Assembly (NCBI GenBank): GCA_013054445.1
Contig: JAAMPI010000044.1
Span: 1 to 64,000 of the forward strand
Direction: 5' to 3'
DNA length: 64,000 bases
DNA from: Cudoniella acicularis
Lineage: Eukaryota > Ascomycota > Leotiomycetes > Helotiales > Helotiaceae
Under the pieces are notes generated by a model. The model ran no database searches and was not told the DNA's origin. It worked only from the letters and a program-made list of their open reading frames with translations. Both the position numbers and the translations under genes were made by a program. Below are positions 36,330 to 45,692 of the stretch, in pieces; position 1 is the stretch's first letter; every line of letters begins with the position of its first letter.

Positions 36330-37705
36330 CGAATTTATACCCCAGTCGTTCAGAATCGCATCTCTCTGCAAGCAAGCATACGTGTCTCTTCTCTTATTCC
36401 TTTTTTTGCCGAAAAATAACGATCTTTGCAAATACCCAATTGCTGCGCACGAGTCTGACGGTGGTGGTCTTCTTTTTTTTTTGAAAATTGCACGTAAATA
36501 CGTTACAAACGAGAGCTGGGGAATAGGCATGAGGCGGTCATGGCACATATGGTGTGAAAGGAGTTTTACATTTTTGAGGTATCTTGAGAGATGTTCTTGG
36601 TCGATTGGATGGATTCGATGGAGGGATAGAGATGTTTTAATCGGAGCATCCCGTCCAACTACAGGCTTCCATGTCACTCTTTAGATTTCTAGCCTTTCAT
36701 TAGAGCTAGTAGAATAAATAAAATCTCAAATTAAAACACACTCGTATCCTTGCTAAGTGACTTATGTGCCTCGATTAATTTCGACTACAAAACGACATGT
36801 CGTTCGTAACTTCAAAATGCAAGCGTCAACATGCTCTTCAACCTCACTCACATAGTATTTTCTCAATACTCACGTTAACTTTATCAAATTATCCTTTGGC
36901 CATGTACACTAGATCTGCAAAAATTGTCGAGAATCACGATTATCCTTCAACGCCTTACTTACCCCGCTTCATGAAACCTTACAATAATCCACTCCAAAAC
37001 AACTAAATAACCACCAATTCAAAAGCAATAGTCAATTGATAAAAGTAAACTTAAGAATACTTCCTCACTACACCAATAGCAATACTATCTTACAGCATTG
37101 AAGCGTTTATTCTTTCAAGTGTTGCAAGCAGACGTCCCCGCACGGACAACTGAAGTCAAGCCGAGTTTGCTCGTTACAAACTTACCGCCAACTCACCCAG
37201 CCTCGGCGAGGATGAGCAAAGTCTTAGACTTCTGGCACCTTTGAGACTCTGACTTGCGCTGCGTCGGAAGCCCCGTCCAAAAAAAAAAATGCCTAAAATT
37301 TTTGCGGAAAACGAGCGTTTTCCGCCCTAGCTAGTCAAAATTTTGTCTATCGTTAAGAATCCCATCATATCACGAAGTATAATTAACACAGGTATCGCAA
37401 TTCCCATTCTCGCTCTTCACAAACCCCTACCCTTTTCTTTCGTTTGTATGTCTTATTGCAACATTTGTCAGGTTTCAAACTCACTGTCATGGAGCTGGCT
37501 CGTGTGTGGTTCCAATGAGAGAGGTTTCATTTATTGATTGAGAGGCCAGGCCCAGCCTCTCTGTCCCCAGACGCCGCCAACGCTTGAAGCTAAACGGTGG
37601 AGATAAGCAATTCGAAAAATAATTCCTATAAGATGGATGCAGGTTCTTCCCCGTGGGCAAAAAAAAAAGGAGCTACGGTGCAACCTCCGAACTCAAGCAG
37701 CCAAG
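36330..37705. other. Intergenic, ATPase 3' flank, with a perfect hairpin
   Basis: Downstream flank with T- and A-runs, no supported gene, and a perfect 10-bp-arm hairpin at 37304-37325, listed separately. Confidence 0.45.
37304..37325. repeat. Perfect inverted repeat (10-base arms, 2-base loop)
   Basis: GCGGAAAACG is followed by AG and its exact complement CGTTTTCCGC. AAAATTTT-type runs flank it on both sides. It could extrude as a hairpin or be the core of a small element; no second copy was seen in the window. Confidence 0.6.
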
Positions 37706-38731
37706 ATGTTATTGCCATTCATACTATTTTTGTTACTGTTATCCTCCACTGTCGTCCAGGCTGTGCAGTTTTCGGATGGTGTAATTGAAGACGGAATTCT
37801 TCTAGTAGGCGCGACAGAATCCATTTCATAGCAAGATGCTGTAGGACCTGTGACAATATAATTGGCGAGTTCGCCTTTGTCGGATGGAACGACCGGCATC
37901 ACTATCGCATGTAAATTATTTGTCCTTGATGTGCTAGGCAAGAAACCCCGCTGATTCGACCTTTATATAGCTGGTTTAACTGGAGCTTCAGGAACATACT
38001 CTTGAAAGGTCCCGTCAAATTTGCCAACAGGCTAGCTGTTCATCTTGTTTATCACTGACTCAACCGCGAACGACGACACCACGAATGATTTCTACATTGG
38101 CTCGGCTTCAGCATCGAGTTCGACATCCACATCGGCGACTAAATTATGGATGGTCCTGGAGCATTTATGATGTATGGAGTCGCGAATCGCTGATACTTGC
38201 TCTTAGTCTTCCAGCACAACAGCCTCTACGAGCTCGAGCTCGACAAAATCGACAATCACAACAACATCTACCTCTTCCTCAGCGCCACCTTCCACTTCTT
38301 CCACCACGCTAGCTACATTTGCCTCAACCGCTACAACAACCTCATCATCATCGACAAATGCTAGTTCCAGTGCCCAATCTACGGCCTCGGCTGTTCCTGT
38401 TGACGGCGGCTTAACAGCAGGAGCCAAAGCCGGAATCGCTGTTGGAATCATTCTAATCGTGCTAGTCTTAGTTGGCCTAGCAGCGTACTTCTTCTTCAGG
38501 AAGAGGTCTTCGGGAACCGAAAATGCGACAACCAACACAGGCGGCCCCCCTGTCGAAGAGGTAGGAAAGGGCGGGGCTGTGGGACTGGGAGAAAAGAGTG
38601 ATGAGGCCGGAGTGAGAACCAGCGAGCTCTTTGGGTCAGAAGTGAAGCCAAAGCTGGATCAGGTACCGGTATCTCCAGTAGAGGGAATTGCCGAGTTGGG
38701 ACACGGTGCTCAGATTGCTGAGTTGGCTTAG
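37706..38731 (+). pseudogene. Secreted Ser/Thr-rich single-pass membrane protein with five stops
   Basis: An ATG at 37706 opens a signal peptide (LLPFILFLLLLSSTVVQA). The same frame then runs about 145 codons with stops at 37829 (TAG), 37859 (TAA), 37952 (TGA), 38003 (TGA) and 38033 (TAG) but no frameshift. After a likely intron near 38140-38200 the frame continues with a long Ser/Thr stalk, one membrane helix (AGIAVGIILIVLVLVGLAAY), a basic stop-transfer (FFFRKRS) and an intact cytoplasmic tail ending at 38731. The layout is that of fungal cell-wall sensor or mucin-like surface proteins. All five stops are one C-to-T step from Gln or Arg codons, which would fit RIP. The tail converges on the NCS1 pseudogene. 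Confidence 0.7.
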
Positions 38732-38799
38732 TTGGCGAGTCTTTGGAAGGCGGTTGGAATGGAAAGCTGGCGTGGAAGTGGTGCTGATTTGTAGATATG

Positions 38800-40272
38800 T
38801 TGGATATTGGAGCTGCATGCTCCTTGCTTTGCTTGAAGCCGCCGCGGCGGCCGAGAGGTATTGTGGGAGGACGGAGGTGAGGTCCATTCCTGCGGAGATG
38901 GAGTTTAGGGAGATATTGGCCTGATTTTGTTAAAAGAAAACCCAGTTATAATGCAATATGAATTCAGATAATAGCAAGTCCGAGGAGGCAGGTAAGAGAA
39001 GGGCGTTTAAGATAGAGAAAAAAGAGAAGAGAGAATAAAAACTCACGGCAAGCTGACTCGACCCTCGTCCTACGCCCGCAAAAAACGTCCCCGCTCTAAC
39101 AGCAGGCGTATACCTCTCCTTCTGAATAAACAACAGTAAATTAAGCGGTTGCCACAAAATCTCCCCACACATCTCCCTACACGCACTGGTAACAAAAACA
39201 CCAAACATGGCTGTTAGGGTGAGAGCGAGGGGGCCAGCAAGCCAGATTCCGAGTAAGGGGGAGGAGGGTTTGGAAGCGTAGCGCGACCGGTCGCTGTGGC
39301 GGATGCTGGAGCCTGTGAAGGACCCGCATACGGTGCAGATTGCTTGGATGAAAGCGAAGGCGCGGTCGCTACGCCGTGGTTTATTAGCGGGGTGGTGATT
39401 TTATGGAAGGGAAAATGGAAGAAACGAGGGCTTACCCCGTAGAGAGTGTCTTTGCTGGCGCGACGAGATTTCTGGCTCCGTGGTTCGCGGCCATGGCCCA
39501 GATGAACATTCCTAGTATAGTTGCAATGACGCTGAAGAAGCTGGCCGTGAAGAATTTGTCCACTTTGTAGGGCTTGATTAGTAGAAGTGGAACGAAGAAG
39601 CACATGTATATAATTGTGCCGGTTAGATCGGCTGTGGTGATGTTGGCACTATGGTTTAATTAATGCTCCGACTTTGAGGGTAGGAGATTGATGTAGGAAG
39701 GGCGTTTTGAAGAAAGCATACCTTTTAGGAAGAGTATTCTTCATGTTGTGGAAGGTGGGGAATATAGCAGCGAGAATGACATGCACAGCCAATCCTCCCC
39801 AATAGATTTGGATTCCACGGCTGTCTGAATCAGTAATCAAGTAAATGAATATGAAGCAAAAGAAACCCACTATAAAAAATTTGTAAAACATTTCAAAACC
39901 ACAATGAAGTAACTCCCATACATGCCAAATGTAGCTCGACTCATCATCGGAAAGCCCAGACGATATTTAATTCCGGGTTTGCCACAAGGCCACGCAATAA
40001 TTGCACTAACCACACCCCCAACAAGCATAGCACCAATAGCTTCTCCGGAATTGAGACCATTTGCAATAGCGCTGGAGCCCATTGACCAGAAAGAAACACA
40101 TACAGCACCTGAAACCTAGTAGCTAACATATGCTTTTGGTTGTGAACGTTCGATTTTTGGGGAGGACGGGGAGAATATCGGGGTTAGTCCAGCGATTGAT
40201 GGGTCGACTGTCGATATCATCATGAATGCGAATCTTGTCGAGAAACCGATTGATTACGCTTTTGGAAGACAT
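38800..40272 (-). pseudogene. NCS1 family permease, broken and truncated
   Basis: Nucleobase/allantoin-type transporter of the purine-related NCS1 family. The ATG at 40272 starts the N-terminal tail (INRWTNPDILPV). At the T run 40134-40137 an extra base shifts the frame, and a TAG at 40118 sits where tryptophan is expected. The readable core then follows through normal GT-AG introns: SSAIANGLNSGEAIGAMLVG, RATFGMYGSYF, GIQIYWGGLAV, NMKNTLP, then MCFFVPLLLIKPYKVDKF and GSFTGSSIRHSD. The usual tryptophan after SIRHSD is arginine here. The last readable part is NISLNSISAGMDLTSVLP near 38900. After another frame change at the GC-rich string around 38845 the protein is lost; the last helices are absent. 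Clearly non-functional. Confidence 0.8.
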
Positions 40273-41580
40273 AGCGTCAATGTTGGAAACTTAGAAGCAC
40301 AATAATTCAAAATTAAGTTTTGATATTGATAATCGGTGAAATTAGATATACTTTATGTCTAAGCTGTAAGAAGGCACAATCGACATACTTGCTGTGCATA
40401 GCATACCTAGGTAAGAAAAGGACTTTAGCGGTAGTGGGGAGCAGGAATTAGCAACAATTAGATAAGGTACCAGCAGCAAGAAGCTTAGCCAAGAAAAACG
40501 CGAATGAGTACGCACGAAATGCATTCGATAAGGAGAGCATATCTTAGTCTTGAAGAATATAGGGGCAAGGAAACATCTACCTTTGGCTGCACTTGTGGTG
40601 AGGAGAAATCCTGATGTGAAGTGAATTCTCTCCATTTTCTGATAAGAATGGTATCAGGAAGTCGGGCAAAATCTCGATCTTTTGCGGGGGAAATGCATGC
40701 TAAATTGAATAAGGGGATGATGGAAGATCGGTTGATAGGAATTGGCCGTAGAGGGCGTATCTTATCATGACTGAACGCCCTTGCGGGACTAGAATAGGGG
40801 CCCAGGGTTGCATAACGATGCTGTTTGAGGCTATCTGGATCCGATGGAGGGGCAGCGGAAATATCGCCCGCGGTTACTCCACCCACCCCAGGTAACACCA
40901 CAGTACTATACGACATAAAAGGAAATCCACGGGTGGGACTCAAACTCGAGAGGTCTCGATCAATTGACAAATGAGAAATAATACCGGTCGAGAATGGGGC
41001 TCTCAAGAGCGTGGTGAACCACTCGGCAACCTCCCGCTTCAGTCCCACTTTCGGTTTGACATCCGAATATCGTATTTCGTACTGCGTATTCACGCCTGTA
41101 GATAAGGGGAGCACAAGTTCCACGAAACTGAGCTTGAATGGTTCATGCATAACTTAGCCTTAAATATTGCCCGTCGTCGACAGTCGTGGCCAGAGAATTG
41201 ATAACTTTCGATCCGGGCAACTTCACCACTTCGTACTGGCCTCAACTCCTCAGCTCACTTCGCGATGAAACTTGTTGGTTCAAACAGGTTCAACGAATAT
41301 CGAGTACCCCACCTGATGACGAGGATCCCTTTCTAAAAGAGTATAGAAGCGCAAGATCTACAATATTCTTAGTTGCCTTTGCCGCTTAACCGGAGCTCGA
41401 AACTCATAGACTGGATGAAATATTTTTGTCGAAGTCATGCAACAGGTATAGGTCGAAAGAAATATGTAACTGAAAGCGTCAATCAATTATCCGATCCAAA
41501 CTTGGCAAGGAGTTTATGTATACCTTCACCTTGAGGTCATACCTCCCCGAACCACCTAAATCATCGTCTGTCGTCAAGAA
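40273..41580. other. Intergenic between pseudogenes, with one orphan ORF
   Basis: Shared upstream region of the NCS1 pseudogene and the dioxygenase pseudogene, which are divergent. It holds one 221-codon frame (listed) and nothing else that I can support. Confidence 0.45.
40485..41150 (-). CDS. Orphan ORF, 221 codons
   Basis: One open frame with an ATG at 41150. The predicted protein begins HEPFKLSFVELVLPL and has charged helices (KREVAEWFTTLLRAP), a Gly/Pro-rich middle (VVLPGVGGVTAGDISAAPP) and a poorly structured C-terminus that may belong to an unrecognised intron. I recognise no family. Because both neighbours are pseudogenes, this may also be a fragment. Reported because of its length only. 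Confidence 0.3.
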   Translation of the reverse strand: MHEPFKLSFVELVLPLSTGVNTQYEIRYSDVKPKVGLKREVAEWFTTLLRAPFSTGIISHLSIDRDLSSLSPTRGFPFMSYSTVVLPGVGGVTAGDISAAPPSDPDSLKQHRYATLGPYSSPARAFSHDKIRPLRPIPINRSSIIPLFNLACISPAKDRDFARLPDTILIRKWREFTSHQDFSSPQVQPKVDVSLPLYSSRLRYALLIECISCVLIRVFLG

Positions 41581-42657
41581 ATGGCGATCCCAACAACAAT
41601 TCCCCTCATCGACATAAGTCCATATATTGATCCATGCTCGTCGATAATAGCACGTGGGAAGGTAGTCGAGGCTATTCGAGATGCGTGCATTGAGTACGGC
41701 TTCTTTCAGCTAGTTGGACATGGTATACGATTGAAAGTCGGCAGACGGCGTTGAATTGTGCGAAAATGTTTTTGACCTGCCACTGGAGCAGAAGTAGGCT
41801 TTGTCAATGAAGAACGCGATGAGTGAATGCGGACGCGGCTATGAGATGATCGGAGGCCAAGTCCTGGAAGATGGGAAAACTCCTGATGCAAAAGAGGTTG
41901 GTATCCCTTCACGGCTTTTAAACGAGAGGCTCATTCTGGCAGGGTATTTATATCGGTGCAGAAATTCCAGCCGATGATCCTCAAGCTGGAGGATTTCTTC
42001 AGGGTCCCAATATGTGGCCAGACCTTCTGGAAGAGCAATATCGAAAGCCCATCGTGGAGTATCGTGAGAGAATGTTACATCTCGCCGAAACCCTCGTGAC
42101 TATTCTGGCACTTGGCCTTCCATATGGAGCTGATATCTTTGAAAACTTCATGAAAGATCCAGTCGCAAATTTGAAACTGCTTCATTACCCGCCCAATTTG
42201 CCTGGCAACGAACAACAACTTGGAGGTATGTTCAATCACATTGTCGAGTTTTCAGAGATGAATTGACAGTGATGCAGCTGGAGCTCATACCGATTTCGGG
42301 TGCATTACCTTGCTGCTTTAGCAACCTGATTCGGCGGGGTTGCAAGTCCTGAATCCATCAACCAGTACATGGATTCCTGTTCCTGCAGTTGCTGATCGAT
42401 ATGTGGTGAATATCGGAGACTTGTTGGATCGGTGGACGAATGGACAATATCGGAGCACAATTCATCGCGTCCTGGATGTTGGCAAGACCGATCGATGTAG
42501 CATCCCGTTTTTCTATCATGGAAATCTTTCCACAAGTGTGAAGCTACTGGATGGTTCGGATTCCGCTGATGCAATTACGGTGGAGGAGCACATTGGGGGG
42601 AAGTTTCGGAAGTCGTATAAAATGGACGAGGTCGAGAAGCTAATGTTGAAAAGTTGA
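41581..42657 (+). pseudogene. 2-oxoglutarate/Fe(II) dioxygenase (isopenicillin-N-synthase-like), broken
   Basis: ATG 41581 starts a typical N-terminus (IPLIDISPYID, then EYGFFQLVGHG). The frame breaks near 41735; homology resumes in another frame (LCENVFDLPLEQK) and meets a TAG at 41795. A readable block follows (CGRGYEMIGGQVLEDG), then an intron 41897-41942, then ADDPQAGGFLQGPNMWPD and ETLVTILALGLPYGADIF. Another intron near 42226-42270 leads to the iron-binding motif HTDFGCITLL, followed by a TAG at 42319. The rest is open: the second iron histidine is in RSTIHRV and the oxoglutarate-binding Arg-x-Ser in RCSIPFF. Catalytic residues are still visible, so decay may be recent. Substrate class unknown. 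Confidence 0.8.
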
Positions 42658-43665
42658 GGTGTGACAACTTGAAGGGATGTGTGCGTTGTACTTCAGCTTG
42701 TTTTTGGTGATGGGATCAAGTCAATTTACGTAGAAGAATGTGAGAAAACTATTGAAGCACTTGCAACAAGTTAATTCAAGTTGAACCAAGCCAGTCACCA
42801 GTCTATCCCAATGACCCCACCTTTATGCGACAAATGATAGGCTCGGTTAAAATACCTCAGTCTCTAAAAAATTCACAACCAAAAAAAAAGTTGGCAAAAA
42901 AGAGGAGCTCAAAGAGCTTGATACGTGTCCCTCAGGCGCGAGTCGAACGCGCGACTATAGCCATCTGTTAGCAGATGTCTGAGAGAAATTTGTATTTTGA
43001 TATGTACGAACCATTCCGGTTAAAGACTGAACAATTACAGCCGGACGCCATAAACCAACTAGACGCTATTGATTGTTAGTAAACGATCTTTAACAAGTCT
43101 AGTTCGAGTGTGGAACTTACACCGAGGGTTGGAGGTATGTTTGTTTCAAGTTTTTGTTATTTCGGTACTTAAAGGCAACAGTCTCGGGTCATAGACCCTA
43201 AATTTTAGTGTCATCTTATCCGAATTATCGTGCATTTATTTAGCATCGTTGTACAAGTATAAATGAGACAAAATAGTCTATTTAACCTTTCAAATAAGAA
43301 CTTGTGTATTGCTAGTTGGTTTTCTACATTCTCATCGTAAGTGTTCCCTCCTCGTGATGCTATTTTATCATTTTTCTAATGAAGAACTTCGGCATAACTA
43401 CGGCTAAGCGAAGCCACTTGATGGCCACAGATTGCTCTCATGCACTAGCCACAGCTTGACACGATAAGCTTGCTGCATTCAGGTTGGAGAGGCAACTTAA
43501 GTCTTCTAAAGTTGCAACAAAGATCATGGATGACTACCATTACAACCTCACAATAATGCGCAAAACTAAGCGCATACTTTCCACAGTCGCAGATACCAGC
43601 TGATGAGCTCGCGCAACCCATAGCCAACTCCAAACCTCTAGGCGTTGAGTCATCAAACCTCCATA
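42658..43665. other. Intergenic with tRNA-like pieces
   Basis: No protein gene. It contains the tRNA-Tyr-like parts listed separately and A-rich runs at 42880-42900. Confidence 0.5.
42928..43075 (-). tRNA. tRNA-Tyr-like pieces, possibly rearranged
   Basis: On the minus strand, 42952-42936 is a perfect TPsiC arm: a five-base GCGCG/CGCGC stem around TTCGACT. It is followed by a 3' acceptor strand CTGAGGG plus A. Further upstream on that strand, 43065-43015 has a D-arm with TTGGTTT and an anticodon arm CCGG-CTGTAA...CCGG with anticodon GTA (Tyr) and a short intron-like insert, as in eukaryotic tRNA-Tyr. However, the strand that pairs with the acceptor (CTCTCAG, 42984-42978) lies between the two halves, followed by a hairpin CATCTG-CTAA-CAGATG. 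The C1:G72 pair fits Tyr. I cannot fold one normal tRNA from this order, so it is either a decayed or rearranged gene or two fragments. Confidence 0.35.
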
Positions 43666-44786
43666 ATGTTCACTACACCCCGCAAGTCCGGCAGCAGCTC
43701 GGCATACACCACCCCCACCAAAAGAATCCCTCTAAAAGGCCTCTTCAAAGACGGAATCTGGCACTGTATATCCCCTCTTCTTTTAGCTCTACCAAGCCAA
43801 CTAATATATCTACAGGCAACTGCAACCCCCGCCAACCCGCCTCCCATTTCATAGTCAAAAAAGAAGGCCCCAACAAGGGAAAATGGTTCTACACATGCCA
43901 GGAGCCCAAAGAAACATCCTGTGGTTTCTTTCTCTGGGATGAGAATGCCCAAGGACGAGAAATGCGAGCCGTGATAATCAACACCCGTTCTGAACCAGAC
44001 AATTTTTGGAATCGAACTCCAGGCAGTGCTTCGAATAGCAAACAGACAATAGGAGGATTTTCAAGCGCTCGGAAAACTGCAGTCACAGTGGATTTGACGG
44101 AGGAGGATACACAAGAGGATGAATTTGGATCTGGGGGATTGAGCGATACGGAACTGGTTGAAGTAGCAGAGCGGGTTTCTGTTCCCCCTTCTACACCACG
44201 GAAAGCCATCAAAACCAGCGCAGTTTCAACACCAGGAAGCAAAAGGAAATGGGAGAACGCAGATGAAAATACAAATGTGCTACCTACACCATCCACAAAC
44301 GGAACAGGGGATATCTTCATGACAGCGTCGTCGACAAGGAACCGACTGAGTGGCGGAATGTGGGACGGCAATGAGCGCCCTCCTAAGTTTGGCCTTCGAA
44401 GTCCCTCCGCAACACCTACACCCAGCCGTTTCCGCGACGCCATCGAGCCCTCTTCAAACTTCGACCAGTCCCACAGCGAAAATTACGACATCACAGACTC
44501 AGTGCTCACCCTACTTAAAGACCAACCCATCGACGAAGAAACAAAAGCGAGTTTGAAACAGCTGTTAACTCGGCATGCGCTGAAGATCTCGGGGATAGCG
44601 AAGGGAAGGGATATCACGAGGGTGGCGTTGAAGGCGAAAGATGGGAAGATCGCGGAGTTGCAGCAGAGGATTACGAATTTGGAGACGGAGAGGGAGATGG
44701 ATAAGGTTGTTATTCGGCATTTTAAGAGTGATATGGCGAATAGTGTTGCGAGTCGTGGGGGAAAAGGGAGGGGGAGGGGTGGATGA
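43666..44786 (+). CDS. GRF-type zinc-finger protein, 356 residues
   Basis: Exons 43666-43765 and 43816-44786 join across a 50-base intron with branch-like CTAAT near its end. The splice creates the zf-GRF domain: WHCNCNPRQPASHFIVKKEG, then NKGKWFYTC and SCGFFLWDE, giving the C-x-C...C...C ligands and the GRF-type aromatic block at about residues 33-80. GRF fingers bind single-stranded nucleic acid and occur in topoisomerase III, APE2 and NEIL3. The remainder is disordered and Ser/Thr-rich, with a helical C-terminus (KIAELQQRITNLETEREMDK) and an RGG-like end (GGKGRGRGG). There is no catalytic domain, so it may act as an accessory DNA- or RNA-binding factor. Confidence 0.85.
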
Positions 44787-44851
44787 AATTTTGTGGATCG
44801 TCGGGACAAGAACAACATCAATTTCTCAAGCTGGCATTCTATACCTTTGAC

Positions 44852-45202
44852 ATGTCGGTTGTCGACAGGAGCTCAACGAAGACCTTACCCGATTTGGAAG
44901 CTTCCGACTTATCGCCATCCCTCAAAGCATCCTCTGCACCATCCGCACAGACAGCGAGAGCACCAGAGCGCCCTGAAGTACAGCTAGCTACCACCACAAT
45001 TTCGGGAAGGAATCCGGGCGGCAGACGAGTGGGCAGTCCCAAAAACCCGAGTCCAAACCATCTCCTCACTCACAAAATCGCCATCCACAGTCTCGACAAG
45101 TTAGGGGAGGAGTCCTTATCAAGACTTGATAACATAGAACGAGCAGAAGAAAAGCTGCTAGCTCGGCTGAATATGGAAATGCATTGCGCGGTATGCATAT
45201 GA
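44852..45202 (+). CDS. Possible small protein, 116 residues
   Basis: The ATG at 44852 lies only 66 bases after the GRF gene's stop. The predicted protein is Ser/Pro-rich, then has a helical, amphipathic C-terminal part (KIAIHSLDKLGEESLSRLDN, then RAEEKLLARLN). No family recognised. The close spacing and lack of clear promoter space make this doubtful; it could be read from an extended transcript. Confidence 0.35.
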   Translation: MSVVDRSSTKTLPDLEASDLSPSLKASSAPSAQTARAPERPEVQLATTTISGRNPGGRRVGSPKNPSPNHLLTHKIAIHSLDKLGEESLSRLDNIERAEEKLLARLNMEMHCAVCI

Positions 45203-45692
45203 GTATTTATGGTTTTCAGTAGAAGGCCGGGGCAATTAGGTTGTAGGATACTTGGATTGGCTAGGACAAGAGTGGGTAAGGTTGGGTGGGAACATACAAA
45301 GCAGCAAGTAGTATGAATATATAGGTAGTGATCACCAATTCAGGTGAGAAAACAAAATCCTTCTTGCTTTATCAGACATGTGTACTCATCTGATGTTTTT
45401 CATACTCAAGACTGCAATTTAATCTTTCATTCCACGAAGTTCAATCGTGAAAATAGGGGATGAGATGAGATGAGATGAAGTGATCGATCCAGCGCCTGTC
45501 CAGTGTCTTCCCATTCATTTCATTTCTTTCATGCAAGCAAGCGAGTAACTAAGTACCCAGCAATATTTCTAGCTACAGTAAGTAGTGCAAGATCTTCCAT
45601 CCCTTCTCCCCTCACGATATCCTCCCCAACCCACTTCTTAGCTCCAAATGTAAATTTTCAACCCGGGTTTGAAAGCAAGTGCCGAAATAAAA
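45203..45692. other. Intergenic with a GATGA microsatellite
   Basis: No supported gene between two converging 3' ends. A short GATGA-type repeat lies at about 45459-45479. Confidence 0.5.
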
